A program made the position numbers and the translations under genes. Source: Xenorhabdus griffiniae (GTDB lineage: Bacteria > Pseudomonadota > Gammaproteobacteria > Enterobacterales > Enterobacteriaceae). Taken from it: a stretch of 64,000 nucleotides of DNA. Below the pieces are notes generated by a model, which was not told the origin of the DNA, did no database searches, and saw only the letters and a list, made by a program, of their open reading frames with translations. How positions within the stretch are numbered: the stretch's first letter is position 1; every line of letters starts with the position of its first letter. The stretch spans positions 1,364,001 to 1,428,000 of the forward strand of contig NZ_CP147737.1 of NCBI RefSeq assembly GCF_037265215.1, read 5' to 3'. This document shows positions 45,471 to 54,457 of the stretch, one piece after another.

Positions 45471-45821
45471 ATGGCAGAAACGGTCAAATTGCATTCTATT
45501 CTGAAAGTGAAAACAGGGTTCAGGGTATTACTGGTCATCATCGCAGTCATGGTCGTCACACTGCTGATGGGTTGGGCAGGCATGGAGTATCCCAAAAAAA
45601 TGTCCGCGCTGAATCAGTGGATAATGAAGACAAAAGCGGTTTGGCTGGTTTGGCGGGGATGCCTTTATATCACGTTAGGTTGGGGCGGATGGAAAATCTG
45701 GCAACGGACAACATATCAGAAGACACACCGCGCCGCGTTAATACGGATGATAGTGGTCAACCTGTTGTTTATCCTGCTGGGTGAATATGCCCTGTCAGGC
45801 GCGATTGAGGTAACGCAATGA
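45471..45821 (+). CDS. Small inner-membrane protein of the conjugation operon
   Basis: The 116-residue protein has three likely transmembrane segments (around 20-38, 60-75 and 90-108). It sits between the TIGR03755 and TraG-N genes and overlaps the latter by 4 bp. An uncharacterised small membrane protein at this point is typical of SPI-7/PAPI-1-like transfer operons (PFL_4712 position). No domain is recognised. Confidence 0.7.
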   Translation: MAETVKLHSILKVKTGFRVLLVIIAVMVVTLLMGWAGMEYPKKMSALNQWIMKTKAVWLVWRGCLYITLGWGGWKIWQRTTYQKTHRAALIRMIVVNLLFILLGEYALSGAIEVTQ

Positions 45822-47335
45822 CCACCAACAGCTATCTGGAATATTTTCTGACCCTGCTTGGCTGGGTGGTCAATAACGGATTATGGCAAATACTGATTGC
45901 CACCGGACTGTTCACAACCCCTTTAGTGATAAAGGTCATCGCGGTCTGGCTGAAAGTGCGGGAGGGTGACGAAGAGGACGGTCATGGCGGGTTGCAGTCG
46001 CTTGCCCATCTCGAAAATACGTTGTATGGCGCCTTTTTCGTCATGGTGGTGTGTTGTGTGCCGCTGGTCAATGTCAGCCTCAGTACCCTCCAGTATGATC
46101 AGTCCCGTGCCAAAAGTTGCGGCACCTGGACACCGCAAGCGCCGGATAAAAGTGGTTATGCGCCGGTGATCTCCAGCCTGAATAATCAGACGGCGGCGGT
46201 GCCCCTCTGGTGGGCCGTGGTGCATCGGTTGTCAAAGGGCTTGACACAAGCGGCGGTAGCGTCCATTCCCTGCCGGCCGGATTTAAGGCAGCTGCGTTTT
46301 GAGGTACAGCACACCCGTATCAATAGCCCGGCACTGGCGGCGGAATTGCAGGATTTCACTAATGACTGTTATGCCTTAGCGTTGTATCAGTGGAAACAAC
46401 GGGATCAGGGACAAACCCCCGATCCGGCCACCCTGCATGATATTGACTGGCTGGGCAGTCGCACCTTCTTATCCGGCGATTACCGGACGCTGCAATCCCG
46501 AATGCCCAGGGTACTATTTCCGTGGAATGAAAGCCGGGACAATGGCCGGCCCAATACCGGGCAGGGCGGTTATCCCACCTGTCAGGCCTGGTGGTCAACC
46601 CCTAAAACCGGACTGAAGGCCAGGGTATTGGCCGAGGCTGATCCGGGATTGTGGTTGCGTTTATCGGCAGCCCTCAAAATGCTGGGCAAGGAAACCCGTG
46701 AATATCAAGAAGCGGTGATCCGCCGTTTAGTCAGTCCGGTTAACTTGACAATATCTCAGGACGGCTATGTGTATGCGGGGTATGGCGGCAATGCCGATTT
46801 TACGGTCTGGGACAGATCAAATCGGGTGGGTTCTTCTGCGGGGACTCTGCTGGGGGGATTCCTCAGCATGCCGGCGTTTGATGCGGTGCGTCAGGCTTTG
46901 CCGATGATACAGGCGGTGATCCTGATGGCGTTGTATATCCTGATCCCGTTGATCCTGCTGTTTGCCGCCTATGAATTTAAGACGGTACTCACACTGACAT
47001 TCGCCCTGTTTGCGTTGAATTTCCTGACTTTCTGGTGGGAAACTGCCCGCTGGCTGGACAGTTATTTACTGGACGCCCTGTATGGCTCAGACACCCACAG
47101 CCTGTTGAATCTGGCGGGATTTCAGAACACCTCGGATGATTTGATTATGGGGCTGGTGATGGGCACGCTGTTTATTGTGCTGCCAATGGTCTGGCTGGGG
47201 GCACTGGCCTGGGCGGGGGTGCGGATGGGCGATATGGCGGGCATGATGAGCCAGGGCGTGGGGCAGGTGAAACAGTCGGCCGGCATGTTCGGGCAGATGG
47301 TGATGCAGAAAATCCTATCCGGCGGTAAGCGCTAA
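45818..47335 (+). CDS. TraG N-terminal-domain mating-pair protein
   Basis: The 505-residue membrane protein matches the TraG_N family used for mating-pair stabilisation in ICE and F-type systems. Features are YLEYFLTLLGWVVNNGLWQI at the N-terminus, hydrophobic segments around 25-45 and 55-90, a periplasmic region rich in conserved cysteines (SCGTWTPQAPDK, IPCRPDLR, TCQAWWS), and three C-terminal transmembrane helices. It is the last of the five transfer genes here; the rest of the operon is missing downstream. Confidence 0.85.
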   Translation: MTTNSYLEYFLTLLGWVVNNGLWQILIATGLFTTPLVIKVIAVWLKVREGDEEDGHGGLQSLAHLENTLYGAFFVMVVCCVPLVNVSLSTLQYDQSRAKSCGTWTPQAPDKSGYAPVISSLNNQTAAVPLWWAVVHRLSKGLTQAAVASIPCRPDLRQLRFEVQHTRINSPALAAELQDFTNDCYALALYQWKQRDQGQTPDPATLHDIDWLGSRTFLSGDYRTLQSRMPRVLFPWNESRDNGRPNTGQGGYPTCQAWWSTPKTGLKARVLAEADPGLWLRLSAALKMLGKETREYQEAVIRRLVSPVNLTISQDGYVYAGYGGNADFTVWDRSNRVGSSAGTLLGGFLSMPAFDAVRQALPMIQAVILMALYILIPLILLFAAYEFKTVLTLTFALFALNFLTFWWETARWLDSYLLDALYGSDTHSLLNLAGFQNTSDDLIMGLVMGTLFIVLPMVWLGALAWAGVRMGDMAGMMSQGVGQVKQSAGMFGQMVMQKILSGGKR

Positions 47336-47653
47336 AGCGTTCAACGGGGTGATTACCTTAGGAATACTCTGAATATAACCTATTCATCATATTTTCTCAT
47401 CATATCCATGATGTTTTTGTTTTGGCTGAACTTAAAACCCAGATGAATCTGCTTAATGTTGCACATAATATGTTGTTATTCTGTTGACTTATTGCCATTT
47501 TGTTGCATTTTTAGAGTTAAATCGTCCAAATAAGCACCTATATGATGAATATCTCATCTGCCAGCTTGATAATTAAACCCTGCTGACCATAATACCTCAT
47601 CTTAAAACTCCCTTATTACTATTCAATAATAATTACGTATCCGATGGGTTTAT
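47336..47653. other. AT-rich spacer after the transfer genes
   Basis: I see no gene, terminator or repeat in this stretch. It marks an abrupt change from ICE transfer genes to a two-partner secretion gene remnant. Confidence 0.4.
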
Positions 47654-47708
47654 ATGGCAACGGTAACTTTCCGCAACATGATAGCCGGGCTGGCCGGATG
47701 GATTTTGC

Positions 47709-48565
47709 TGGTTAATAACAAGGTGCAAAATGCCATTCTGACCAAAGGTTATGTCACCACCCGTGTCATGGTGCAGGAGCAGGATCTGGCGGGTGGAGTG
47801 TTGACGCTGATGCTCCAGCCCGGCCGTATTGCTAATATCCGCTTTGATGAGCCGGTGTCCTGGCGTGGGCGGTTGTGGAATGCCATGCCCGCTACCGCCG
47901 GGGATATCCTGAATTTGCGCGATATCGAGCAGGCGCTGGAAAATTTCAAACGGGTGCCCAGTGTTGAGGCCGATATTAAAATCGAACCCGGTCAGCAGGA
48001 GGCAACCAGTGACCTGCGGATCAGCTGGAAAGAGGGGTGCCTGTTCCGGCTCAGTCTGGGACTCGATGACAGCGGTGCCCAAAGCACTGGCCGCTATCTG
48101 GGGTCGGTGACGCTGGCGATTGATGCGCCTTTTGCCCAGAACGATCTGTTCTATGCCAACATCGGTAAGGATTTGTTTGAGCCCGGCCCCTTTGGTAACC
48201 GCGCCCGTACCGTTAACTACGTCTTCCCGCTCGGTTACTGGGCGTTTTCTGCCAACTACAATGACTACACCTATCATCAGAATATCGCCAACGCGAACGA
48301 AATCCTGTCTTACAGCGGCAAAAGTGAGAATGCGCAATTCACGGTGTCCCGGTTGTTATTTCGCAATCAGTCGCACAAAACAACCCTTAATCTGCACGTC
48401 TTTCGTCGCCATTCCACCAATGCTGTGGGAAATATCGAAATAGCCCAACAACACCGCAGTACTGCGGGCTGGGAGTTAGGCTTAAGCCAGCGCAGTTACT
48501 TCGGTGATATCACGTTGGACGCCGGCATCAACTGGCGGCGGGGAACCGGCGCCTTCGGTGCAGGT
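47709..48565 (+). pseudogene. CdiB/FhaC-type two-partner secretion transporter, truncated at both ends
   Basis: The frame encodes the POTRA-to-barrel middle of a TpsB outer-membrane transporter: ILTKGYVTTRVMVQEQDLAG, GVLTLMLQPGRIANIRF, DLRISWKEGCLFRLSLGLDD, GPFGNRARTVNYVFPLGYW, LGLSQRSYFGDITLDAGINW. The signal peptide, first helix and POTRA 1 are missing, as is the C-terminal barrel including the final aromatic residue. Both limits are approximate. Its normal TpsA partner (CdiA/FHA) survives only as the fragment at 40672-41034, 7 kb away on the opposite strand. Confidence 0.85.
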
Positions 48566-48941
48566 GTGCATATATCCATCATGGCTCAGCAGAAAATAAC
48601 CTGCAAACACAGAAGCCGAATGTACGAACGCAGTTATGACCGTCATTCAACGAACTTATCTTGCACATAAGCGGGAATTCATGTACGGATATAGAGCTGC
48701 AACCTACCGTCGATGCCAGAGTAATTTTTGTCTTGCAAACGGGATGCGTTCATATAGATGTAATGAACGGTGTGCCATTTGGTGTAGTCGCCGGCTTCTG
48801 AAAGTGACATCAGAAGCCGGCGGCACTGGTATTATTTGTCCAAAACCGAACTATTTAATACATGACCAGATTTTTATGTTCTTCAATGCCGGAGGGGAGC
48901 CCAGCATTGTATTGTTTTTGCCAGGAAAGGCAATGGCTGCG
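48566..48941. other. Non-coding junction between cdiB remnant and cluster 2
   Basis: The plus-strand frames here share no family features that I recognise. The stretch includes a pair of AGAAGCCGG copies around 48795 and 48812. Nothing else is supported. Confidence 0.35.
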
Positions 48942-49505
48942 TCAGCTTATCCACTTTGGTGGGGGAGGAGAATATGACAATACTCTCGCAATAAGTTCGT
49001 CGGGATCATCTGACACAACAAGCATATCAGAATAGTTTTTTTTCATGAATCCATCATCGATCATGCGTTCAAAAAAGGCAAACAGAGGATTAAAGTACCC
49101 ATTTACGTTGTAGAAGGCACAGGCCTTATTATGCAGACCAAGTTGAGCCCAGGTCCAAGCCTCAAATATCTCCTCCAGAGTGCCAGCACCACCGGGAATA
49201 GCAATAAAGAGATCTGCATTTTCAGCCATGACTGACTTGCGCTCATGCATATCCTTCACTATTTTCAGCTCATCAACACCGCTATGTGCCAGTTCATGAC
49301 TGACCAGAGACTGTGGCATAACACCGATGACGTGAATACCTGATGAGATGGCTGCGTCGGCCAGCGTTCCCATCAGGCCGACACGACCACCTCCGTAAAC
49401 CAGATTGACGTCCCTTTTTGCCATTGCCTGAACCAAGCGCTCAGTTTCTTTGATAAAAGAGGGATCAGTTCCGTGAGCCGATCCGCAGAAAACAGCTGCC
49501 CTCAT
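48942..49505 (-). CDS. LOG-family nucleotide phosphoribohydrolase
   Basis: The 187-residue protein is a LOG (Lonely guy/TIGR00730) enzyme: AAVFCGSAHG, NLVYGGGRVGLMGTLADAA, MHERKSVMAENADLFIAIPG and the PGGAGTLEEIFEAWTWAQLG signature with its catalytic Arg/Glu context. Family members cleave the N-glycosidic bond of nucleoside 5'-monophosphates, releasing the base and ribose 5-phosphate. It is the last gene of a ten-gene minus-strand series. In a pathway with PyrE, which attaches a base to PRPP, a LOG enzyme would remove it again, releasing a modified base. This combined role is inference. Confidence 0.85.
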   Translation of the reverse strand: MRAAVFCGSAHGTDPSFIKETERLVQAMAKRDVNLVYGGGRVGLMGTLADAAISSGIHVIGVMPQSLVSHELAHSGVDELKIVKDMHERKSVMAENADLFIAIPGGAGTLEEIFEAWTWAQLGLHNKACAFYNVNGYFNPLFAFFERMIDDGFMKKNYSDMLVVSDDPDELIARVLSYSPPPPKWIS

Positions 49506-49604
49506 AAGTAGTTTATCCTTTCATAAAAAGCAGAACAAAATTTAAATTTTCCGTGCCTTCAGTGACCACGTCGCTGCGCTGGATGTTCCCTGTAACAGTA
49601 AGGC

Positions 49605-50057
49605 TCATTTGCCGCCCAGACTAACACAGAGCGCCCCTGCCAGTACCAATACAACTCCTAACAGTTTCAAGGGGATTATATCTCGCGCAGGCAATCCCAA
49701 TAGGCCGAATTTATCCATCAGTAATGACATCATTATCTGCCCAAAAATAACCAGCGAAATCATCGCGGCAACCCCCAGACGAGGCGCTAGTAACGTTGTG
49801 CCAAAAACGAAAAAGGCCCCCAGTGCCCCCCCTGATAATAGCCAGGGATTAACATGACGCAACTGAATTAACTGAGTAAAACGTTCACCTGACAGAGCAC
49901 ACAGGATAGATAGGCACAGCACGCCCACAATAAATGAAACTAGTGAGGCAAGAAGAGTGCTTCCACCCAATAGTGATTTAAGCTGATTATTTACGGCAGA
50001 CTGAGTTGCGATGGCTACCCCTATGCTCACAGCTATAAAATAGTAAATTAAACTCAT
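49605..50057 (-). CDS. DMT-superfamily transporter, YdcZ type
   Basis: The 150-residue membrane protein has five hydrophobic segments and the YdcZ (DUF606/EamA-like) pattern: VAIATQSAVNNQLKSLLGGS, ALGAFFVFGTTLLAPRLGVA and a closing LGVVLVLAGALCVSLGGK. YdcZ-type proteins are half-size transporters, often encoded in pairs; only one is present here. In this operon it is the only evident transporter and so the best candidate exporter for the cluster 2 product. Confidence 0.83.
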   Translation of the reverse strand: MSLIYYFIAVSIGVAIATQSAVNNQLKSLLGGSTLLASLVSFIVGVLCLSILCALSGERFTQLIQLRHVNPWLLSGGALGAFFVFGTTLLAPRLGVAAMISLVIFGQIMMSLLMDKFGLLGLPARDIIPLKLLGVVLVLAGALCVSLGGK

Positions 50058-50095
50058 AAAAATCCCTAAATTAATAGAATATCATAATGAGTTAA

Positions 50096-50524
50096 TCAGC
50101 GCTCCCGCAGTTTATCCAGAGACACCCGAACATCGGGCAGAAGAGGGTTAAACAGGTGCTTCGTTGTTTTAAAGGGTAGCAATAAGCTGCTCTGTATCTC
50201 GGATCTGAGCTGACTCACTGGGTAAGGTTTACCACTATCCCACCTAAGCACGCTTACCCGAGGGTCGTCATAACGTAGTCTGATCACGGGAAGATATCGT
50301 AATCCCAGATGGCGAGCTACGTTTAGCCTATGATTACCATCCATAATCCAACCTGACTCCCACTCAGCAGGAATAACCGTCGTCCATATTCCTTCAGAAA
50401 GAATATCCTCAGACAAGGAGCTGACCGTCTCGTTGTTGACCTCTTCTGATTGGCGGAGGGAGGAAATCTTCTCTAAACGTACAACGTAGTTTTCTAATGA
50501 TCCTCTTACGTTCTGCACAGACAT
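50096..50524 (-). CDS. ParB/sulfiredoxin-fold protein, SerK/SbnI-like candidate
   Basis: The first in-frame ATG is at 50524, just after the pyrE-like stop; the product has 142 residues. It contains the ParB-N/Srx fold pattern SLSEDILSEGIWTTVIPAEW followed by GWIMDGNHRLNVARHLGLRY, where DGNHR corresponds to the DGHHR nucleotide/catalytic loop. Free serine kinases (SerK) and SbnI use this fold to make O-phospho-L-serine. With a cysteine-synthase-like PLP gene nearby, supply of O-phosphoserine for beta-replacement is an attractive role. It could alternatively be a regulator, since SbnI also binds DNA. It does not look like a chromosome-partitioning ParB. Confidence 0.6.
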   Translation of the reverse strand: MSVQNVRGSLENYVVRLEKISSLRQSEEVNNETVSSLSEDILSEGIWTTVIPAEWESGWIMDGNHRLNVARHLGLRYLPVIRLRYDDPRVSVLRWDSGKPYPVSQLRSEIQSSLLLPFKTTKHLFNPLLPDVRVSLDKLRER

Positions 50525-50528
50525 TTCA

Positions 50529-51179
50529 TTACTCCACGCCAAATTTCTCGAGATAATTTTCTATTTCCACCACCTTATCCTGCGCAGCCGGAGAGCTTCT
50601 CAGGCACGAAATAATATGACCTACGGTCGTTATTGAATATATATCAATATCCAGCCGCGACGCAGCACTCTGCAGCGCTGAATGAGTGCCATCTGCTCCC
50701 CGCTCCTGCCGATCCAGAGCAACCAGATAGGCTACAGGGAGGCCACTTTCGGCACGAATCAGCTTAATGGTATCGTCAATGGTCATACCTGAAGTAATGA
50801 CATCGTCAACAGTCAGTACCCTTTTTTGTTGTAAAGTTGCTCCGACCATTATTCCTCCGTCGCCATAGTTCTTTATCTCTTTGCGGTTAAATGAGTAATT
50901 AACCTCGGTATGGAAATCCCGCTGCAGGGAAAGAGCAATTGCTACTCCTAGAGGAATACCTTTATAAGCCGGCCCAAAAATTACGTCAGGGGATAAGTTA
51001 TTTTCTGAAATAAACCGTGCATAAAACCAGGCCGCTTTGTTGAGAAGACGTGCATTGGATAGTTTTCCGAAGTTAAAAAAATATGGGCTGTGCCTGCCGG
51101 ATTTTAGCCTGAAATTTCCGAACTCGACGACGTTGCTATCGATTAAGAAGCTCGCAAATTCATTCTGTGCGTCTGACAT
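50529..51179 (-). CDS. pyrE: Orotate phosphoribosyltransferase (PyrE) homologue
   Basis: The 216-residue protein matches PyrE along its length: FRLKSGRHSPYFFNFGKL, DVIFGPAYKGIPLGVAIAL, FNRKEIKNYGDGG and the PRPP-binding motif VLTVDDVITSGMTIDDTI. The enzyme converts orotate and PRPP to OMP. The gene overlaps the PyrD homologue by 20 bp and is embedded in a biosynthetic operon, so it is unlikely to be the housekeeping copy. It may act on an orotate-like intermediate or serve as a resistant duplicate. The key Lys and Arg of the family appear present. Confidence 0.88.
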   Translation of the reverse strand: MSDAQNEFASFLIDSNVVEFGNFRLKSGRHSPYFFNFGKLSNARLLNKAAWFYARFISENNLSPDVIFGPAYKGIPLGVAIALSLQRDFHTEVNYSFNRKEIKNYGDGGIMVGATLQQKRVLTVDDVITSGMTIDDTIKLIRAESGLPVAYLVALDRQERGADGTHSALQSAASRLDIDIYSITTVGHIISCLRSSPAAQDKVVEIENYLEKFGVE

Positions 51180-52215
51180 AATATGATCCTCTGGCCTGAT
51201 CTATAGTGTTGAATCCATCCTGCTGCATGCAGGATTTTATTTGCTTAAGCATGGTCGGTAATATGGATGGTCCTTCGTATATGAAGGACGTATATATCTG
51301 GCAAAGCGTTGCCCCCATACAAATCCGCAGATATGCTTCCTCTCCACTGTTAATGCCTCCAGATGCTATAATAGGTTTACTGTGACCTACGATAGTAAAC
51401 GCCCTTTTCAGCATTTCACGGGACTTTTGTTGCAGTGGCTTCCCGGATAAACCACCTGTTTCCATACGTGAAGGCAGGCGGGAGAGGTTATCCCTACCTG
51501 TTGTTGTGTTGCTGACGATAATCCCATCCACCAAAGAGTCTGCTAAATAGGACAGCAGTTCTGCTTCTGCACCCAACTCCATATCAGGGGACAGTTTGAT
51601 TAAAATTGGACAACTAGGTTTCCTTTCCCGTCTTAAGGTATTCAGTCTTCTGAGCAACGGATCTACCGTGTCAATTTGCTGAAGATCTCTCAGTCCCGGA
51701 GTGTTGGGAGAAGAGAGATTAATGGTAAGATAATCAGCAAAGGAGATGAGTTTTTCGGCTCCGCTGATGAAATCATCCATATAATCCGTAGATGTCTTAT
51801 TTTTTCCCAGATTAATCCCCAGCGTAATGTCACCTTTATTGCTGGCGAGGCGCTGCTTCACATAATCCATTCCTTTAGAGTTAAACCCATAGCGATTAAT
51901 GATGGCTCCGTCATCTTTCAGGCGAAACAACCGTGGGCGAGAGTTTCCCGGCTGAGGCTCAGGCGTTACGGAACCGACCTCAACGAAGCTGAAGCCAAGG
52001 CGGCCAAGAGCATGATAAGCCTCGGCGTCTTTGTCAAATCCTGCTCCGATCCCCACGGGATGGGAAAAGCTTTTGCCCCATACCTTCTGGGAAAGTCCGT
52101 CAGGGACGCAAACTGCCTGAACTGGCGCAAACCAGCGCAGACCGAGGATTGCAAGATGATGTGCTGTTTCAGGATCGAGCTGCAGTAGCACTTTACGGCT
52201 AAACTCGGAAATCAT
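51160..52215 (-). CDS. pyrD: Dihydroorotate dehydrogenase, class 2 (PyrD) homologue
   Basis: The 351-residue protein is a full-length quinone-linked dihydroorotate dehydrogenase: LDPETAHHLAILGLRWFAPV, GIGAGFDKDAEAYHALGRLG, INRYGFNSKGMD, INLSSPNTPGLRDLQ (with the catalytic Ser), SNTTTGR and GGLSGKPL. Class 2 enzymes are membrane-associated, FMN-dependent, and are established targets of inhibitors. Its start overlaps the stop of the PLP enzyme gene. A second pyrD inside a secondary-metabolite operon suggests either an altered substrate or a resistant target copy. Confidence 0.9.
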   Translation of the reverse strand: MISEFSRKVLLQLDPETAHHLAILGLRWFAPVQAVCVPDGLSQKVWGKSFSHPVGIGAGFDKDAEAYHALGRLGFSFVEVGSVTPEPQPGNSRPRLFRLKDDGAIINRYGFNSKGMDYVKQRLASNKGDITLGINLGKNKTSTDYMDDFISGAEKLISFADYLTINLSSPNTPGLRDLQQIDTVDPLLRRLNTLRRERKPSCPILIKLSPDMELGAEAELLSYLADSLVDGIIVSNTTTGRDNLSRLPSRMETGGLSGKPLQQKSREMLKRAFTIVGHSKPIIASGGINSGEEAYLRICMGATLCQIYTSFIYEGPSILPTMLKQIKSCMQQDGFNTIDQARGSYYVRRTE

Positions 52216-53247
52216 TTTAACTCTACCAGGTTTTCTTGAAACGCCTTCAGACTGAAGGACAATTGCTGTCTTAATTGCTCGCGCGATAACAACTGCACCT
52301 TTTTCTCCGTCAGCCAGTCATCATCATAAAACTGTTCCAGATAGTTGATACCTGAGTCCGGTGCGATCGCCATAACGGACTGAATATCGTCGAGCTGCAG
52401 CGCCATTAATGCGCTGAAAATGACCACACCGGAGGAGCCTCCCAGCAGCAGACCGGTATCACGGGCAAGCAGGCGGCATAAAGAAATGGCATTCAGATCG
52501 GTGACACTGTTGAGAAAATCAAACGCCTCCAGATCCGTATTCTTCGCCCGCCAGCTCAGCCCCAGACCATTAAGCAGGTATGGGTGAAAAGGAGTGCCAA
52601 AAATAGCCGATCCCTCGACATCGCAGGCCATACATCTTATTTCTGGCCGTTCTGCCCTTATGTGCCCTTATGCCCTTGCTTATGCCTCCAAAATGGCCGC
52701 CTGTACTTACCGAGCCGATGATCATGTCAACTGGGAGATTGAGGAACTCTTTCGCTGTTATCGATTCGTGATAGCGGGGATTATCAGGGTTGTCATACTG
52801 ATTGGTCCAGTACGCTCCCGGATACACTTTAAGAAGCTCCTTAACTCTTTCAATGCGTGCAGTCTGGTATCCACCGGACGCATCTGGGGTATCCACGACC
52901 TCCACTTCGGCGCCAAAAGCTTTAAACCAGTTAAGAGAATTTCTGCTGACTTTTGGATCCACCACGACTATAAGGTGAAAGCCCATGCTGGCGCTGAGCA
53001 TAGCCAAAGACTTACCGAGGTTACCTGATGTTGACTCGATAACCGTTCCTCCCGGCCTCAGCTTTTTGCTTTCAAAGGCTTTCTGGATGAGCCCCAGCGC
53101 GGTGCGATCTTTGATACTGAAATTGGGATTAAACTGCTCAAGCTTTATAAACAGCTTCTTGTTATCAGGCACAAACGGGTGTTCAAGAGAATACACCGGC
53201 GTATTACCGATTAACTCGCTGACGGCAGAGACTATGTTCATATTCAT
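52212..53247 (-). pseudogene. Cysteine-synthase-like PLP enzyme (SbnA-type), broken by a 10-bp duplication
   Basis: The 5' frame (53247 to about 52650) encodes the PLP fold of the OAS-sulfhydrylase family: SELIGNTPVYSLEHPFVPD, KLEQFNPNFSIKDRTALGLI with the PLP lysine, and STSGNLGKSLAMLSASMG. The 3' part (ACDVEGSAIFGTPFHPYLL, LLLGGSSGVVIFSALMAL) continues in another frame. The frames are joined exactly if one copy of the tandem TGCCCTTATG at 52653-52672 is removed, giving SKGIRAERPEIRCMACDVEG. The restored enzyme of ~342 residues would resemble SbnA or O-ureidoserine synthase-type beta-substituting enzymes. Stops downstream of the duplication should inactivate it unless slippage restores the frame. 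Confidence 0.82.
52653..52672. repeat. 10-bp tandem duplication inside the PLP enzyme gene
   Basis: TGCCCTTATG occurs twice in tandem (52653-52662 and 52663-52672). Its length is not a multiple of three and it accounts exactly for the frameshift in the surrounding gene. Confidence 0.9.
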
Positions 53248-53251
53248 TCCT

Positions 53252-54457
53252 TTACAGAATTTGTAATTCTGGGACGGGGTGAGCAGTTAAAAACCGGTTG
53301 CCAGAAGCCCCAACGAAGAGAGGGTCTTCGATGTGCAGCGCACCAATTCCAAACTCGTAATAGGGAGTTTCAACAGATAAAACCATGCCTTCTTCGATAA
53401 TGTTTTCGTCTGAAGGGCTCAGTATAGGAAGTTCATAAGGTTCCAGGCCTATCGCGTGTCCTACGTGATGGCGGCGATACTCAGGAAAACCAGAACGGTG
53501 TACCGTATCCATGACATGAGCAAATACCTGCTTACCGGTAAGTCCAGGCCGGATAAAAGAGAATGCTTCCAGCATGCCATTTCGGAGCGCCTGATAGCGT
53601 TTCAGTATGGAAGGGCTAACTTTTTCAACGGCGTATACTCTTGCAATATCGGACCAGAATCCCTGATAAACAGCGTCAGAATCGAACCAAAGCATGTCGC
53701 CCGGCTCAAGGAGTATGCTGGCATCCTGCCGTCTCTGCCCACCTACCGCCGCACGACCGGCTTTAATCATGGTCAACACAGGATAAGCCCCCTGTCTGAC
53801 CAACGCCTGGTTAAATCGACTGGAGATGTCCGCCTCGCTCGTTCCCGATATGACCCCTTTTATGGCCTCATGAATCGCGGCCTCGTTGATACGCGCAGAC
53901 TGCATAAGCATATCCACTTCAGCGTCCGTTTTATAACGTCTGGAGTGACGGATAGCTGAAGAAGTGCTAACCCATACCGAATCAGGTAAAGCCTGCTGCA
54001 GATCACGCAGCGTTTGAGCAAGCATACCATCTTCATCGTATCCGATGCGTCGAATAGGGCTTTCCCGTCCAAGCTTTCTGATAAGTAATGCTAGTGCTTC
54101 TGATGGCGAACTTCTGGAGTACTCGATTCTGCTGTACTCTTGCAGCCTGAGTTCTTCCCGTGTCAGATCAGCGGTTCCGCCGTATTCACGATAAAATTTA
54201 CCGTAAGTCTCAATATGCCGGACGGGGACATCCGCATCCAGAATCTGGTCAATTTCGCCTATGGGATGTACTACACTGACGGTACAGGGATCCTCGCGGT
54301 GCAGCAGAACATAAGATTGCCCATGATAGGGATTGAGCGTTTTCACAACAGGAGAGAATCCTGTAAAATACAGGCAATTCTCTCTGGTTGAACCGATTAT
54401 TAAATCAAGATCTTCTCGCTCGAATAATAATTTAATCTGATTAATATTGTAAGCCAT
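53252..54457 (-). CDS. M24 metallopeptidase (Xaa-Pro peptidase/creatinase family)
   Basis: The 401-residue protein has the creatinase-type N-terminal domain (to about residue 170) and the pita-bread M24 catalytic domain. Metal ligands are visible in LWFDSDAVYQGFWSDIARVY (two Asp), HHVGHAIGLEP (His), VLSVETPYYEFG (Glu) and ALHIEDPLFV (Glu), so the site appears intact. Members hydrolyse X-Pro peptides, creatine or related amides; ectoine hydrolases also belong here. In this operon it may trim a peptide or amide intermediate. It is coupled on both sides, overlapping the NUDIX gene by 17 bp and lying 4 bp before the PLP gene. Confidence 0.87.
   Translation of the reverse strand: MAYNINQIKLLFEREDLDLIIGSTRENCLYFTGFSPVVKTLNPYHGQSYVLLHREDPCTVSVVHPIGEIDQILDADVPVRHIETYGKFYREYGGTADLTREELRLQEYSRIEYSRSSPSEALALLIRKLGRESPIRRIGYDEDGMLAQTLRDLQQALPDSVWVSTSSAIRHSRRYKTDAEVDMLMQSARINEAAIHEAIKGVISGTSEADISSRFNQALVRQGAYPVLTMIKAGRAAVGGQRRQDASILLEPGDMLWFDSDAVYQGFWSDIARVYAVEKVSPSILKRYQALRNGMLEAFSFIRPGLTGKQVFAHVMDTVHRSGFPEYRRHHVGHAIGLEPYELPILSPSDENIIEEGMVLSVETPYYEFGIGALHIEDPLFVGASGNRFLTAHPVPELQIL

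Noticed and set aside
47633..48337. 234-codon minus-strand frame opposite the cdiB remnant
   Set aside because: The plus strand encodes a recognisable TpsB transporter; the minus frame has no family features.
48636..48977. 113-codon plus-strand frame before the LOG gene
   Set aside because: Cysteine/arginine-rich composition, no family resemblance, and it overlaps the end of the well-supported LOG gene.
50096..50524. Plasmid partition ParB
   Set aside because: Too short, no helix-turn-helix or ParA partner, and located in a biosynthetic operon; a SerK/SbnI-like role fits better.
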